NCBI GenBank assembly: GCA_932521025.1
Contig: OW051471.1
Location: 2,356,001-2,420,000 of the forward strand
Reading direction: 5' to 3'
DNA length: 64,000 nt
From: Oscheius onirici
Lineage: Eukaryota; Nematoda; Chromadorea; Rhabditida; Rhabditidae
The notes beneath the pieces were generated by a model that had not been told where the DNA came from, did not search any database, and saw only the letters and a program-made list of their open reading frames with translations. Below, one piece after another: positions 1 through 8,831 of this stretch (its first letter is position 1; every line of letters begins with the position of its first letter). Made by a program: the position numbers and the translations under genes.

Positions 1-548
1 AGGGCGAGATGCTCGACGGCCACAGTCTCGACTTGAAGCTCTCGAATCGCGAGCTGCCCGATACGGATCATCTGAAGAGAAAGGGCGTCAACAGCAAGGA
101 ACAAGGCCAGTCGACCAAGCTCATCGTGCGCAATCTGCCTTTCCAGGTAACTTTTTTTAGCCTTTGTGGCATATAACACCAAAAAGTATCCCTGAAAACC
201 TCCCATTTTCAGTCCTCGATCCAGGAAATTGAAAATCTCTTCGCAACCTTCGGCGAAATCCGCAGCATCAGGATTCCGAAAAAGCTCGGCACAAAGCAGC
301 ATCGCGGCTTTGGATTCGTCGATTTTCTCAGTGTCGGAGAAGCCAAGCGAGCTTTCGAGGCTCTCAGCCAGTCCACTCATCTTTACGGACGAAGATTGGT
401 CCTGGAATGGGCCAAGGAAGAAGAAAGTGTCGAAGAAATGAGAGAAAAGACTGCCGAAAAGTTCGGAGGAGAGCTAAAGGCCGCCAAGAAACAAAAACAG
501 CAGATTCTGGCCATCGAGAAGGATCTGACGAGGATTGATGATGATTAG
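1..548 (+). CDS. rbd-1: RBM19/Mrd1 homologue, C-terminal part (last RRM)
   Basis: 3' end of a multi-RRM nucleolar RNA-binding protein; RBM19/Mrd1 proteins act in processing of pre-18S rRNA. Coding is open from base 3; an intron lies at 147-212 (GTAACT...TTTTCAG, phase 0) and the stop TAG is 546-548. The last RRM begins with the RNP2-like stretch KLIVRNLPFQ at the end of the first exon and continues with RNP1 HRGFGFVDF in the second. The motif STHLYGRRLVLEWA that follows is typical of the final RRM of RBM19/Mrd1. A charged helical tail ends in three Asp. The 5' part lies outside the window. The symbol is given by homology to the C. elegans gene. Confidence 0.9.
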
Positions 549-1239
549 GAAGGGTTTTGTTTAGAAGTTGTTATTTTTCTTCGTTACATTTGTTAGACCT
601 ATTATTCTTGTTGTTGTTGAGGATATGAATCGGTTTTTCCAATTTTTAGCTTTTTTTGGTGGAAAAACGAGAAAAAGGAGCGAACAGCCTGGAAAGTGAG
701 CGTTATGAAGATTGAACGAAACACACAAAGCGGAATTGCTGCTGCGAAAAGTACGATATCGCAACAGGTTTTATCGCTTTGACATAATGAGGTTACGGTA
801 TCGCTCTTTTCCAAATAAAAGGTAACCAGAAAATCAACAAGATAACCAGCAGGCGGCGTTACTTATTAGCCTACTTTTTTCAAAGTCTCCTCTGATCCCT
901 TCCCCAGTCAAGAGAGAGAGATAAATATCGCCATTTAATCAGCCTGAAGGGAAGTCTCATTGTGCAAGTTTTTCCAGCAAGTCTATTTCAATGTAACAAA
1001 AATGTTGGATTGATGAACTTTTTTACAATATCAACGCGTTCACGTGTTTACATTGATTTCATTGGGTAGGATCTTCTCTAGCCAATCTCGTCCAATTCTG
1101 TCCTACTTTACGTCCAATTCTGTTCTATTTTTTTGTGAGCAACGCGAATCCTTAAAAAATGTTAGAACCTCGAAAGATGAAACACCCGAAGTGACTGCTT
1201 CAAAGAGATGTGAAACGAGCGCATGAGTTTTTCGAATTG

Positions 1240-1630
1240 TAAAGTCTGTTCAAAAAACGCAACAGTAACCCTTAAATATTTCGCTTCGAGAATCACAAAC
1301 CCCTGATTGTCAGGATAAACTGCAACAATTCAAACCGATTTCTTGTTTTTCTCGGGGTTGTCTCGCAGCGAAATCGTTCCATTTGAAAAAGGTCACTTTG
1401 CAAAAATCTTGGCTGAGTATCCAATGTTTGTGTGATGTAACCAAATTTATATAACGTGTAAACATTTGATACTCAGCCAAGATTTTTGCAAAGTGACCTT
1501 TTTCAAATCGAACTTTTTCGCTGCGAGACAGCCCCATTTTCCCAATAGTGAATTGCCGCTCTTCAGGGGTTTGTGGTACTCGAAGCGAAATATTTATGGG
1601 TTACTGTTGCGTTTTTTTTAACAGACTTTA
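1240..1630. repeat. long palindromic MITE-like element
   Basis: The ends (TAAAGTCTGTT... and its complement ...AACAGACTTTA) are inverted, and the arms match over most of their length: CAACAGTAACCC, the TTCGCTTCGAGAA-like stretch and the TTGGCTGAGTATCCAA-like stretch each recur inverted, around a short AT-rich loop near 1440-1465. Related arms occur at 17890-18010 and 57365-57490. No coding capacity. Confidence 0.75.
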
Positions 1631-1785
1631 GCCGTTCTTTTTTGTTACCAGAGCAATTCCGAGGCCATGTAGTCTTGTAATAATGGAATATAAAGATAGG
1701 ATGAAACATAAAAATATACCAAAGGCCCCACAAAGTAAAACAGTAGACTGGGATGCCAGGACGTCAAAGAAATCGTGTTATCCAC

Positions 1786-2044
1786 TTTAAATTGCTCCCA
1801 GGTCTCTCTCTCTCTGTGTGTCTGTCGGAAGCTTTAATTGGCAATCAAAATGGAGCAATTTGTGCGCACAATTAAGGGGTTAGTGTAACAAGTCACTATT
1901 AGGAGACAAGTGCGAAGACTTTGCTTCTGATTTTGGTAGTTCCTATACAGAAACGGTTTTTAAGTGGTTCAGGCAAAGGAAAAAAAAAAGGGGGGGGGGG
2001 GTAGTAGGTAACTTTAGCCCTGGAAGGGCGTTGCCAACCTTGTT
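1786..2044 (+). repeat. dispersed repeat R1, copy 1
   Basis: Begins TTTAAATTGCTCCCAGGTCT with a GT/CT-rich stretch and ends AGCCCTGGAAGGGCGTTGCC. The same ends recur at 56260-56535, and parts recur at 29480-29670, 38290-38505 and 63714-64000 (inverted). No terminal inverted repeats are obvious. Confidence 0.7.
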
Positions 2045-2441
2045 CACTAAATTGTTAGGCTTTTACTGACCATCTGGTCAACAAAAGAAGTCTTTGGAAT
2101 CAGCATATGTTATTACTGAAATAGCAACAGAATTCTGTTGTTCGGATGGAGATATGAGTCAAACTTGAAACATTTGTTTCCTTTTACAGAGCTCACTAGC
2201 CCGGTACTTGACCGACCTCAACCGATATCCGTTTTGTCCATTGCAGTTTTTGTAATTTTTCTAGCACTGACCGAACACATTGTAAAAATCTAATGGAAAT
2301 TGAACGGTTCTCATATATTCAAATTATTCAAAAACGAGAAAGAAAATGTATTTATTATACCCACCCACCAATAATTAATCAGAGTTCCGACAATATGTAC
2401 AAATATTAGCATTTTTGGTCCTATTCCAAACCGCAAATAAG

Positions 2442-5295
2442 TTAAACCAAATGCTCTCCAGCCTTGCTCATCTCCTTCATCTCGTCGCTGGCAATAGCGA
2501 GGAAGCTTCTTCTCTTTCTGCCGCAGCCTCCGCGCATGCATCCGCAGCCACAGCCTCCACCGTTGACACAGGCCTGGGTGCAGACGGGCTGACAGCACTT
2601 GCAGCAGGTAGTCTGCTGGACGGGGACGTAGACGGTATTGGTCTGACACTGCATACAGCCGGGAGTTCCGCAGCTGCAGGGAGGAGGAGGAGCCGGGCAG
2701 CAGACCTGCAAAATGGAAAATTTGCTTTCTTGTGTCCGATGGATGATCTGTGATCACTATGGTTTGAAGAGGCAGGAATACAAAGGAAAAAAATGAAACA
2801 CAAAAAAATAAAAGTTTTTAGGTTGTTTGGTCATTACCATAACACATTTCTGTCATGGCGTGAAATACTGGAATACCCTGTCGGGATTCTTTTGTGACTT
2901 AAACCGAATGGGGTACGGTAATAGACCTTAAAAACCCAGTGGCAGGCACTTGAACCTTCAAAATAGGATATTTGATTTCCGAAAGGAAGCGGAAATTTAT
3001 CAAACTATTTCGGAGAGCCAAGATATAAAGAGAAGACGAAACTAGGAAAGCGTATGTAAGAGTCAAAAATGTGACTATGCTTCAACTTTCACTCGAATCC
3101 TGTTGTCAGTAAACAGTTTTGTTAGATGAGAACTTTGTAGGTAGGATGAAACAGAAAAGGGAGTCTTTAATCAGTAGGTATCTAGAGGTCAATGTTGTCA
3201 GTCAAGAGAGTTTCAGGGCACAAAAACGTCTGGAGGTGAACCCAGAGATCCCGAAAATTCGTTCGCATTGGTACTGTACCTATATGTACGTAGTAAGCTT
3301 ATGTGTTTATATTATACTGTAAATAACATAATGCAAAACTGTTAAAACCCTAGAATCGTAGGATGAAACATAGAAACCAACAATGAGAGCTAATTGAACA
3401 CAAGACAGGTCTATTTTTTTGGAAAGTTCGGTCTCTTCATAAATCAAACAGAATCTAGGTAGGTGAGAGTTGTGCAAGTGGGAAAGTACATTTGCAGATC
3501 AAAAGTATATTCAACACCACACCTGCGATTCAAGTTCACCTGTTTTTTAAATGACAAACGGTTCCTTAGATGTAAAGATGATGACAAAGGTAATTTCTCG
3601 GACATTTCTAGAACTCAAACGCGTGTTTTCAGAATCACTACGATCGAAATAAAACGTATCTGCTGAGGGAGTGAATAAATTTAGAATGCCCGATAAAGGT
3701 CAATTGATCAGTTGAAGCTTGACTGAACTTGCCTAGGCATTGTAGTCAAAAAAAAGTTCTGGCGAATAGCCGTAAATTGGCGGAAAATGCGTCGCTTACT
3801 TTAGCCACAATGGATTTAGCATAATCCTAGGCCAATTCTACTAATGAACAATAATTGAAGGAGAAATAATTTTTGCTCATTTTCAACCGAATCACATTAC
3901 CATTTCGCTGACTTGTTTTCACTAACAATAAGAAATGCTTTGGCATGCTGTAGCCCGGGTCATGCTCTGAAAAAGTATATTCAACACTACCAAATTGCAT
4001 AAGGAAAAAACCCAGTTATGGACCTCAAAAACGTTGATATGAAGCTCGGGTAAAGAAACAAAATGTTCTGCTGTTACTGTTTCACCTTTACCAAATAGAA
4101 TTTCTAGAGCACTACTTTTAGCGCTTCCATCAATGTAATGCTTACCTGACCACACTGTCCCATATTTCCGCAAGAACACGATCCGGCACAGCAGCCTCCA
4201 CCTCCTCCGCACTGTCTCTTTCCTCGGATGACTAGTCCAGTCTCTACTGGAACTTCCAGTGCCGACTGGTCGATGGGAGTGTAGGTCTGAAAGATGTATT
4301 AGGGCGCGTCATAATGCGTTGCACGAAGTACTACAGCTACCCTTCAAATTGATCGGAGCGTTAACCATGCTGGAGCGACCAGGGTTCGAGTCCGCCGAGA
4401 GGAAATCTTTTTGTTTTTTAACAGTAGCATTTTACTGGGCTAAATATCACCCCTGTAAAATTTCAGCTCGATTGGTTCGGTAGTTTTCTCAAAAGTTCAG
4501 TTTCGAGGTCGATTACCCCTAGGAACAATCCCGGACCGATCCGATCAATTTGAAGGGTAGCTGTAGTGCTTCATGCAACTAATTATGACGCGCCCTAATA
4601 TTTCAATGAGAAAAATAAACCTGTTATGTTTCATGTTTTGGTTATAGATGGTAAGTTTCATTGATAATTGCTAAATATTCGGTTGTACTTTAGCTGGCGT
4701 GTAAAACAACATCGGGCATGAAATCTGATCGAAATTAGCAAGAAATAGACAATAGCCGTTCACAAGACGTTCTCGAACATTTTTCGCATATTTTTTGTAT
4801 TGTAATTTTCTTCTGAAAGAAGTCTGAAATCATCTTTCGGAAATTTTTTTTGAAAATTGAAAACTGGAACTTCTCTCTATACAAACAAAAAAGAATTGTA
4901 TTCGGTTTTTATTCGTCGGACAGATTGAGATGTGAAATAGATATAGACTGTATGAAACATTTAGCAAAATGAACAGATCTTCAAATATTCAAGCTTTTTA
5001 GAAATTGAAAAGACGTAGCGGTACCTTGTAAAAGAGGTAATTTTTTTTTGGTTTCACTGAACAGGTGAATGAAAAAGTCGAGTGGTGAAAACGATAAGCC
5101 ATCAATTCCGTAACAACTCTCCTTATTTCGAAAGGCTGTTTTTTTGAAAAGTGAATACATCGCACACGGTACACTTTTTTGAGCATGTGCCGGCTCAAAT
5201 TTTTGTGCTTCTGATGACCATCGAATGAAACACAAACTACCTACCAAAGTGGCAGAGCCACAGACCACCAGAGAGAAGGCGAGGAGGTACTTCAT
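2442..5295 (-). CDS. secreted cysteine/glycine-rich protein, 151 aa
   Basis: Three exons, all phase-0 joins: 5295-5245, 4286-4146, 2705-2442. Exon 1 is a signal peptide (MKYLLAFSLVVCGSATL). Exon 2 carries VIRGKR just before QCGGGGGCC, a possible proprotein-convertase site that would release the Cys-rich part. Exon 3 continues with many Cys (VCCPAPPPPC, TTCCKCCQPVC, GGGCGCGC) and a basic GRKRR site before an acidic tail ending GEHLV. Expected to be an extracellular, disulfide-rich protein (matrix, cuticle or defence peptide); no named family is recognised. The start is set by the signal peptide, directly preceded by TTTTTTTCCAG, which could be a trans-splice acceptor. The introns (~960 and ~1440 bp) hold mobile sequence. 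Confidence 0.8.
4299..4598. mobile_element. TA-flanked MITE enclosing a SINE-A fragment
   Basis: A 300-bp element in intron 1 of the Cys-rich gene. The outer ends TTAGGGCGCGTCATAA and TTATGACGCGCCCTAA are inverted, and the inversion continues inward for about 60 bp (CTACAGCTACCCTTCAAATT against AATTTGAAGGGTAGCTGTAG). It is flanked by TA on both sides (4297-4298 and 4599-4600), as for Tc1/mariner-type MITEs. A tRNA-like SINE segment occupies its centre. Confidence 0.75.
4369..4470 (+). repeat. SINE-A fragment (tRNA-derived, 5' truncated)
   Basis: Contains the RNA polymerase III B box GGTTCGAGTCC in the context GGAGCGACCAGGGTTCGAG, followed by GAGAGGAAATCTTTTTG and ACCCCTGTAAAATTTCAGCT. The same order is found at 32210-32356 (inverted), and its first part at 49190-49305. 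The A-box half is missing in this copy. Confidence 0.7.
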
Positions 5296-7426
5296 GATCT
5301 GGAAAAAAAGAGAGCTTTAGGGTTCGTTTCGAAGGTTAAGAAGAATGGCTAGGAGAACTCTGCTAAGTCTGCGTTATCCTTTTCACCATCTACGGCATGT
5401 TCTGCCCAAACAGCGATTTTTATTCTAAAAAAAGCATTTCTTGAGTACTTTTTCTTGCTAACATAGGCAAGTGCCAAGGTAAAAATAAACTGCGTAAATT
5501 TCTAACAGACAAATAACGCCTGGACGGGATTGCACTGCAACTAGAGGTTCCATATAAGAATCTTTACTGAAACCTTGGAAATAAGAAAGGCTATCGAAGA
5601 GCAAACGAAAATTTGACTCTGGCAAAATTTTTATCAGTAGTCGCCGAACAGAATAGAGTACTTTCTACAGCACCGATATGATCTGACCAGTAAGAAGAGG
5701 GATTACCGTAATCCCATGGCTTTTCGCTCCGAGACCAATTACTAACGGAAGCTCTGCTAATAGTGTCCTAATGTACGCAGATAAAAGTAACATTTTCCAC
5801 ATTTTACAGTGGTAAATTGGTCTTGAGAGGGAAAACAATCGGGATACCGTAATCCCTCTTCTTTTGAAATAGACCCTCCTTTAGAAATTGATTATTCAAA
5901 GCACACACTGGCGACAATGCATTGTGTTGGAATCTGAGGTTTCACTTAAGAGTTTTCAATGAAACAGAGAACAAACGAAAAGTGATTATCTGGAGAAAAT
6001 GCCAAAGAATTGCTTGCTCTGCTAGTGTTTTAATCGGAGACTGAGCCGGTGTCAATAGCCGTCGCGACCGGCTGCTTATAAGCAGCCGCAGCGGTCTTTG
6101 ACAGGTCCAGAATCAGCCGGAAATGACCGGATTGCTGCCGGTATTGGCCGAGCAGGCAAATTTGAACTCTTTTTCCCATTGGCCGCTTGGAGAGAGAAAG
6201 CCAAAGACTACTGGGAGAGAGAGAACGGATCTTTTGATCTTTTGTCCAGCATTTGTTGTGTTTTAGCCTGAAAAGTTTTCTCAAAAGTTCAGTTTCGAGG
6301 TCGATTACCCCCAGGAACAATCCCGGACCGATCCGATCAATTTGAAGGGTAGCTGTAGTACTTCATGCAACTAATTATGACGCGCCCTAATATTTCAATG
6401 AGAAAAATCTCCAGGATTTCCAGCAATAGCTGCAATACCGAAATTCATCCAAAGGAAAAGCAATCACTAGCCGGGCATTCTTTTTTTTTGGTTCTAGAAA
6501 GTCGTGGGAGTATAAAACAAAATGAAGAAAGAAAAAGAAGCATTAGTAAGAACGAATATGTTACAATTTCTCAGCAACTGCGAACCTTTGCCGTTCGTTT
6601 TACCAGTACCCTTGAAACACAAAAACTCAGATAATTTTTTGTCAAAACCCATCTGAGCTAATCTTCAGAACAACTACAACATCAGCAACTTTACAAAGAA
6701 CTACTGATCGATTGTTTTATACTCCCACAAGCAGCCTCCGTGTTTTTGAAGCAGACTATCAGTAAGCTTCTCTTGGGAGTTCTATCTTTGAAATGAAAAC
6801 TCTCTGCGCTTTAGTAAAGATACTCAGATAAAGAAAACCAGCGGCTTCGAAGATTACTAAGTGAACGTTTTGAGCTGAAAATTTGTTACTGAAAACTGCT
6901 ACAACTACTGTGAATGTCAGTGAAAAAAACCGAGAATTCCAATATTAGAGCGAATAGCCACATACCTACTATTACCGGTAATATAGTCCATTTCCAACGA
7001 AGAGCGGCACTTAGGCAATTCTTTAAAGGATTTTTCGCGAGGTTCTCGACACGAAATTTCGAAAATGACGGCCGCGGCGTTGGATTTTATTCCATTCTGT
7101 TCAACTTTGATGATTTTTCGCAGTTTCTAGCCATTTTTTTCTCGTTTTTGACTGCGTTTTCAAACTCAGCGGATAAACTTACCTACTTGATGTAAAAACT
7201 GGGAAAAAATCACCCATTTTCAGAGCGTCACGGCTGTTTTATCGAGAAAACTGTCATTTTATGTCAATTGAGCAAACGTGTACTATATCTTCCCTAGTAT
7301 TACGACAACTATAAAACCATAAATTAGCTTTCTCGAAAATTCACTACGCAACTTTTCTGTAGGAACTTTTCGATTGACTCTACTGAAGTTCTTGGAAATT
7401 GTCATTTTTGTCAAGCGATTAGCACG
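5296..7426. other. intergenic, repeat-bearing
   Basis: No credible gene. Contains a 20-bp perfect palindrome (6069-6088, CGGCTGCTTA and its complement) inside a stretch rich in CCGG words, and a near-identical copy at 6274-6409 of the right half of the 4299-4598 element together with its flank (4482-4616). The rest is AT-rich unique sequence. Confidence 0.6.
6274..6409 (+). repeat. duplicate of 4482-4616 (MITE half plus flank)
   Basis: Nearly identical over ~135 bp from AGTTTTCTCAAAAGTTCAG through the CGCGCCCTAATA end and on into the flank TTTCAATGAGAAAAAT. Because the match runs past the terminal repeat, this looks like local duplicative copying rather than a second transposition. Confidence 0.7.
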
Positions 7427-7792
7427 AGGGTTGGGCGAACGTTCGTTTTCTTTGTTTGTTTTGACCGAACACGAACACGAACAGTTCGTGTTCGAGAGCG
7501 AACACGGAACTGGCGAATGTTCGTGTTCGTGTTAGTTTGACGAACAAACGAGTGGAAATGTTCGCTGTTCGGGACTCGAACAGAGTTTAAAAGGGCACGA
7601 ACACGAACATTTTATGCAGTACTAACGACAATACAAATAAGCTGTCGGGGTCAAAGGCATCAAAATTTTTCTTAGCCCCTTGGATTCCCTCCTCATTTCC
7701 AGTTTTTTTACCAATCTTTTTTTTGTGGAGATAATTATCAAACGACTGATTCTTACATCAAAAAACGAAAATTTCAATGTTCGCCCAACCCT
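7427..7792. mobile_element. MITE with hAT-like ends, self-similar core
   Basis: Ends AGGGTTGGGCGAAC and GTTCGCCCAACCCT are inverted, and the direct flank GATTAGCACG occurs on both sides (7417-7426, 7793-7802), i.e. an 8-10 bp target duplication. The left half is full of the words CGAACA and TGTTCG, which look like subterminal protein-binding repeats. Non-coding. Confidence 0.75.
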
Positions 7793-7878
7793 GATTAGCA
7801 CGCACCCGGGAAAAAAGTATCATCTAGTGAGTAAGCAAATCTGAAAGTTTGCCATTTTCCAGAAAATTGAGGCAGAGA

Positions 7879-8180
7879 AAAACGGGTGCTTTACCTCTTC
7901 ACTAGTTTTATGGTAACCGTGAAACACAGTTGTCTATCTTCCTGTAAAAACTTTTTAATTCATCTTCATTTCTTACACGTCAGCATCATTTTACCAGTAC
8001 CAGAACTACACGTATCGACAAAACAAACAGAACAGAACAAATTTACAACTTGTGAACAAGCTCCCTAACAACATCGGGATATCTGTTGCCCAGCTGATCG
8101 CTCGTGGTGGCAGCATACTTGTCCAGAAGGGCATTGACCAAGATGGTCGAAGAGCTCTTGGAGAGATGTCTCGTGACGAA
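7879..8180 (-). pseudogene. truncated tandem copy of the 8619-8831 terminal exon
   Basis: 7879-8180 duplicates 8449-8756, including the 3' flank and the last 45 codons (stop at 8043-8045). The copied coding part reads RHLSKSSSTILVNALLDKY and ends ELVHKL. Similarity stops abruptly at 8180, where a LINE fragment begins, so the upstream part of the exon and its splice acceptor are gone. It probably produces no protein. Confidence 0.7.
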
Positions 8181-8440
8181 CGTCCGGGACTGCGTGTCTT
8201 GTTCCATGGACGCCATCCCAATATTTTTCTAGTCCATTTGGGGTTTAGCAATGCATTTATTTATCCCAGTACCACTTCTTCATCGTCCAACTCTTCCTGA
8301 TGTCGCGTAAAGGGACCTTCTCGGAGAGCCACTCGTTGATTTTTCTATCAGCTACTGTTACTCCTATCATACTCCTCATCATGTGGCGGTGGACCACAAC
8401 CAATCTTTTTATGTTCTGTGTGCCATTTTCAAGCGTATTT
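8181..8440 (-). mobile_element. non-LTR retrotransposon (LINE) 3' fragment
   Basis: Read on the minus strand it gives MMRSMIGVTVADRKINEWL, then KWTRKILGWRPW and SPGR, the region after the reverse transcriptase thumb of non-LTR elements. It is closely parallel to [19 protein letters not shown] and [12 protein letters not shown] in the fragment at 43205-43920. It has an in-frame stop and is dead. It abuts the truncated exon copy exactly at 8180/8181. Confidence 0.7.
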
Positions 8441-8618
8441 CCAAAGTGAAAACGGGTACTTTACCTCTTCTCTAGTTGTATAGTAACCGTGAAACACAGT
8501 TGTCTATCGTCCTGTAGAAACTTTTCAATTTATCTTCATTTCTTACACGTCAACATCATTTTTACCAGTACCAGAACTGCACGTAACTTATCACAAAAAC
8601 AGAACAAACTTTACAAAA

Positions 8619-8831
8619 TTACAACTTGTGAACCAGCTCCCTAACAACATCGGGATATCTGTTGCCCAGCTGTTCGCTCTTGGCGGCAGTGTACTTGTCC
8701 AGAAGGGCATTGACCAAGATGGTCGAGGAGCTCTTGGAGAGGTGTCTCGTGACGAAATTCAGAAGAAGAGCACCGTCAGAACGAAGCGCTGAGACGAAAG
8801 AAGAGAGGACGACGGGGTCAGTGACAGTATT
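8619..8831 (-). CDS. terminal exon of an unknown helical protein
   Basis: Acceptor TTTTCCAG ends at 8832; the exon is open for 70 codons from NTVTDPVVLSSFV to ELVHKL and the stop (8619-8621). Codon use is strongly biased (GTC, CTC, AAG, GCC) and a second copy sits just downstream, so it is a real coding exon. The sequence is amphipathic and helix-like without cysteines; the family is not recognised. The upstream exon is phase 0. A possible signal-peptide exon is ATG at 9982 (MLKKTFAVLLL followed by GTTACG), but I could not prove the join and other exons may be missing. Confidence 0.6.
   Translation of the reverse strand, partial: NTVTDPVVLSSFVSALRSDGALLLNFVTRHLSKSSSTILVNALLDKYTAAKSEQLGNRYPDVVRELVHKL

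Larger units (their letters stand above)
549..2441. other. intergenic, repeat-bearing
   Basis: Convergent intergenic region between the rbd-1-like gene and the Cys-rich gene. It contains a ~390-bp palindrome (1240-1630), a copy of dispersed repeat R1 (1786-2044) with a 12-G run at about 1990-2001, and a fragment near 888-930 resembling the 5' flank of the SINE-B elements. On the minus strand an AATAAA near 2348 can serve the Cys-rich gene. No further coding sequence is seen. Confidence 0.7.

Noticed and set aside
2415-2803. Open frames of 108-148 codons on both strands over the Cys-rich exon
   Set aside because: They are other-frame readings of the 2705-2442 exon; only the Cys-rich frame joins in phase to the signal peptide.
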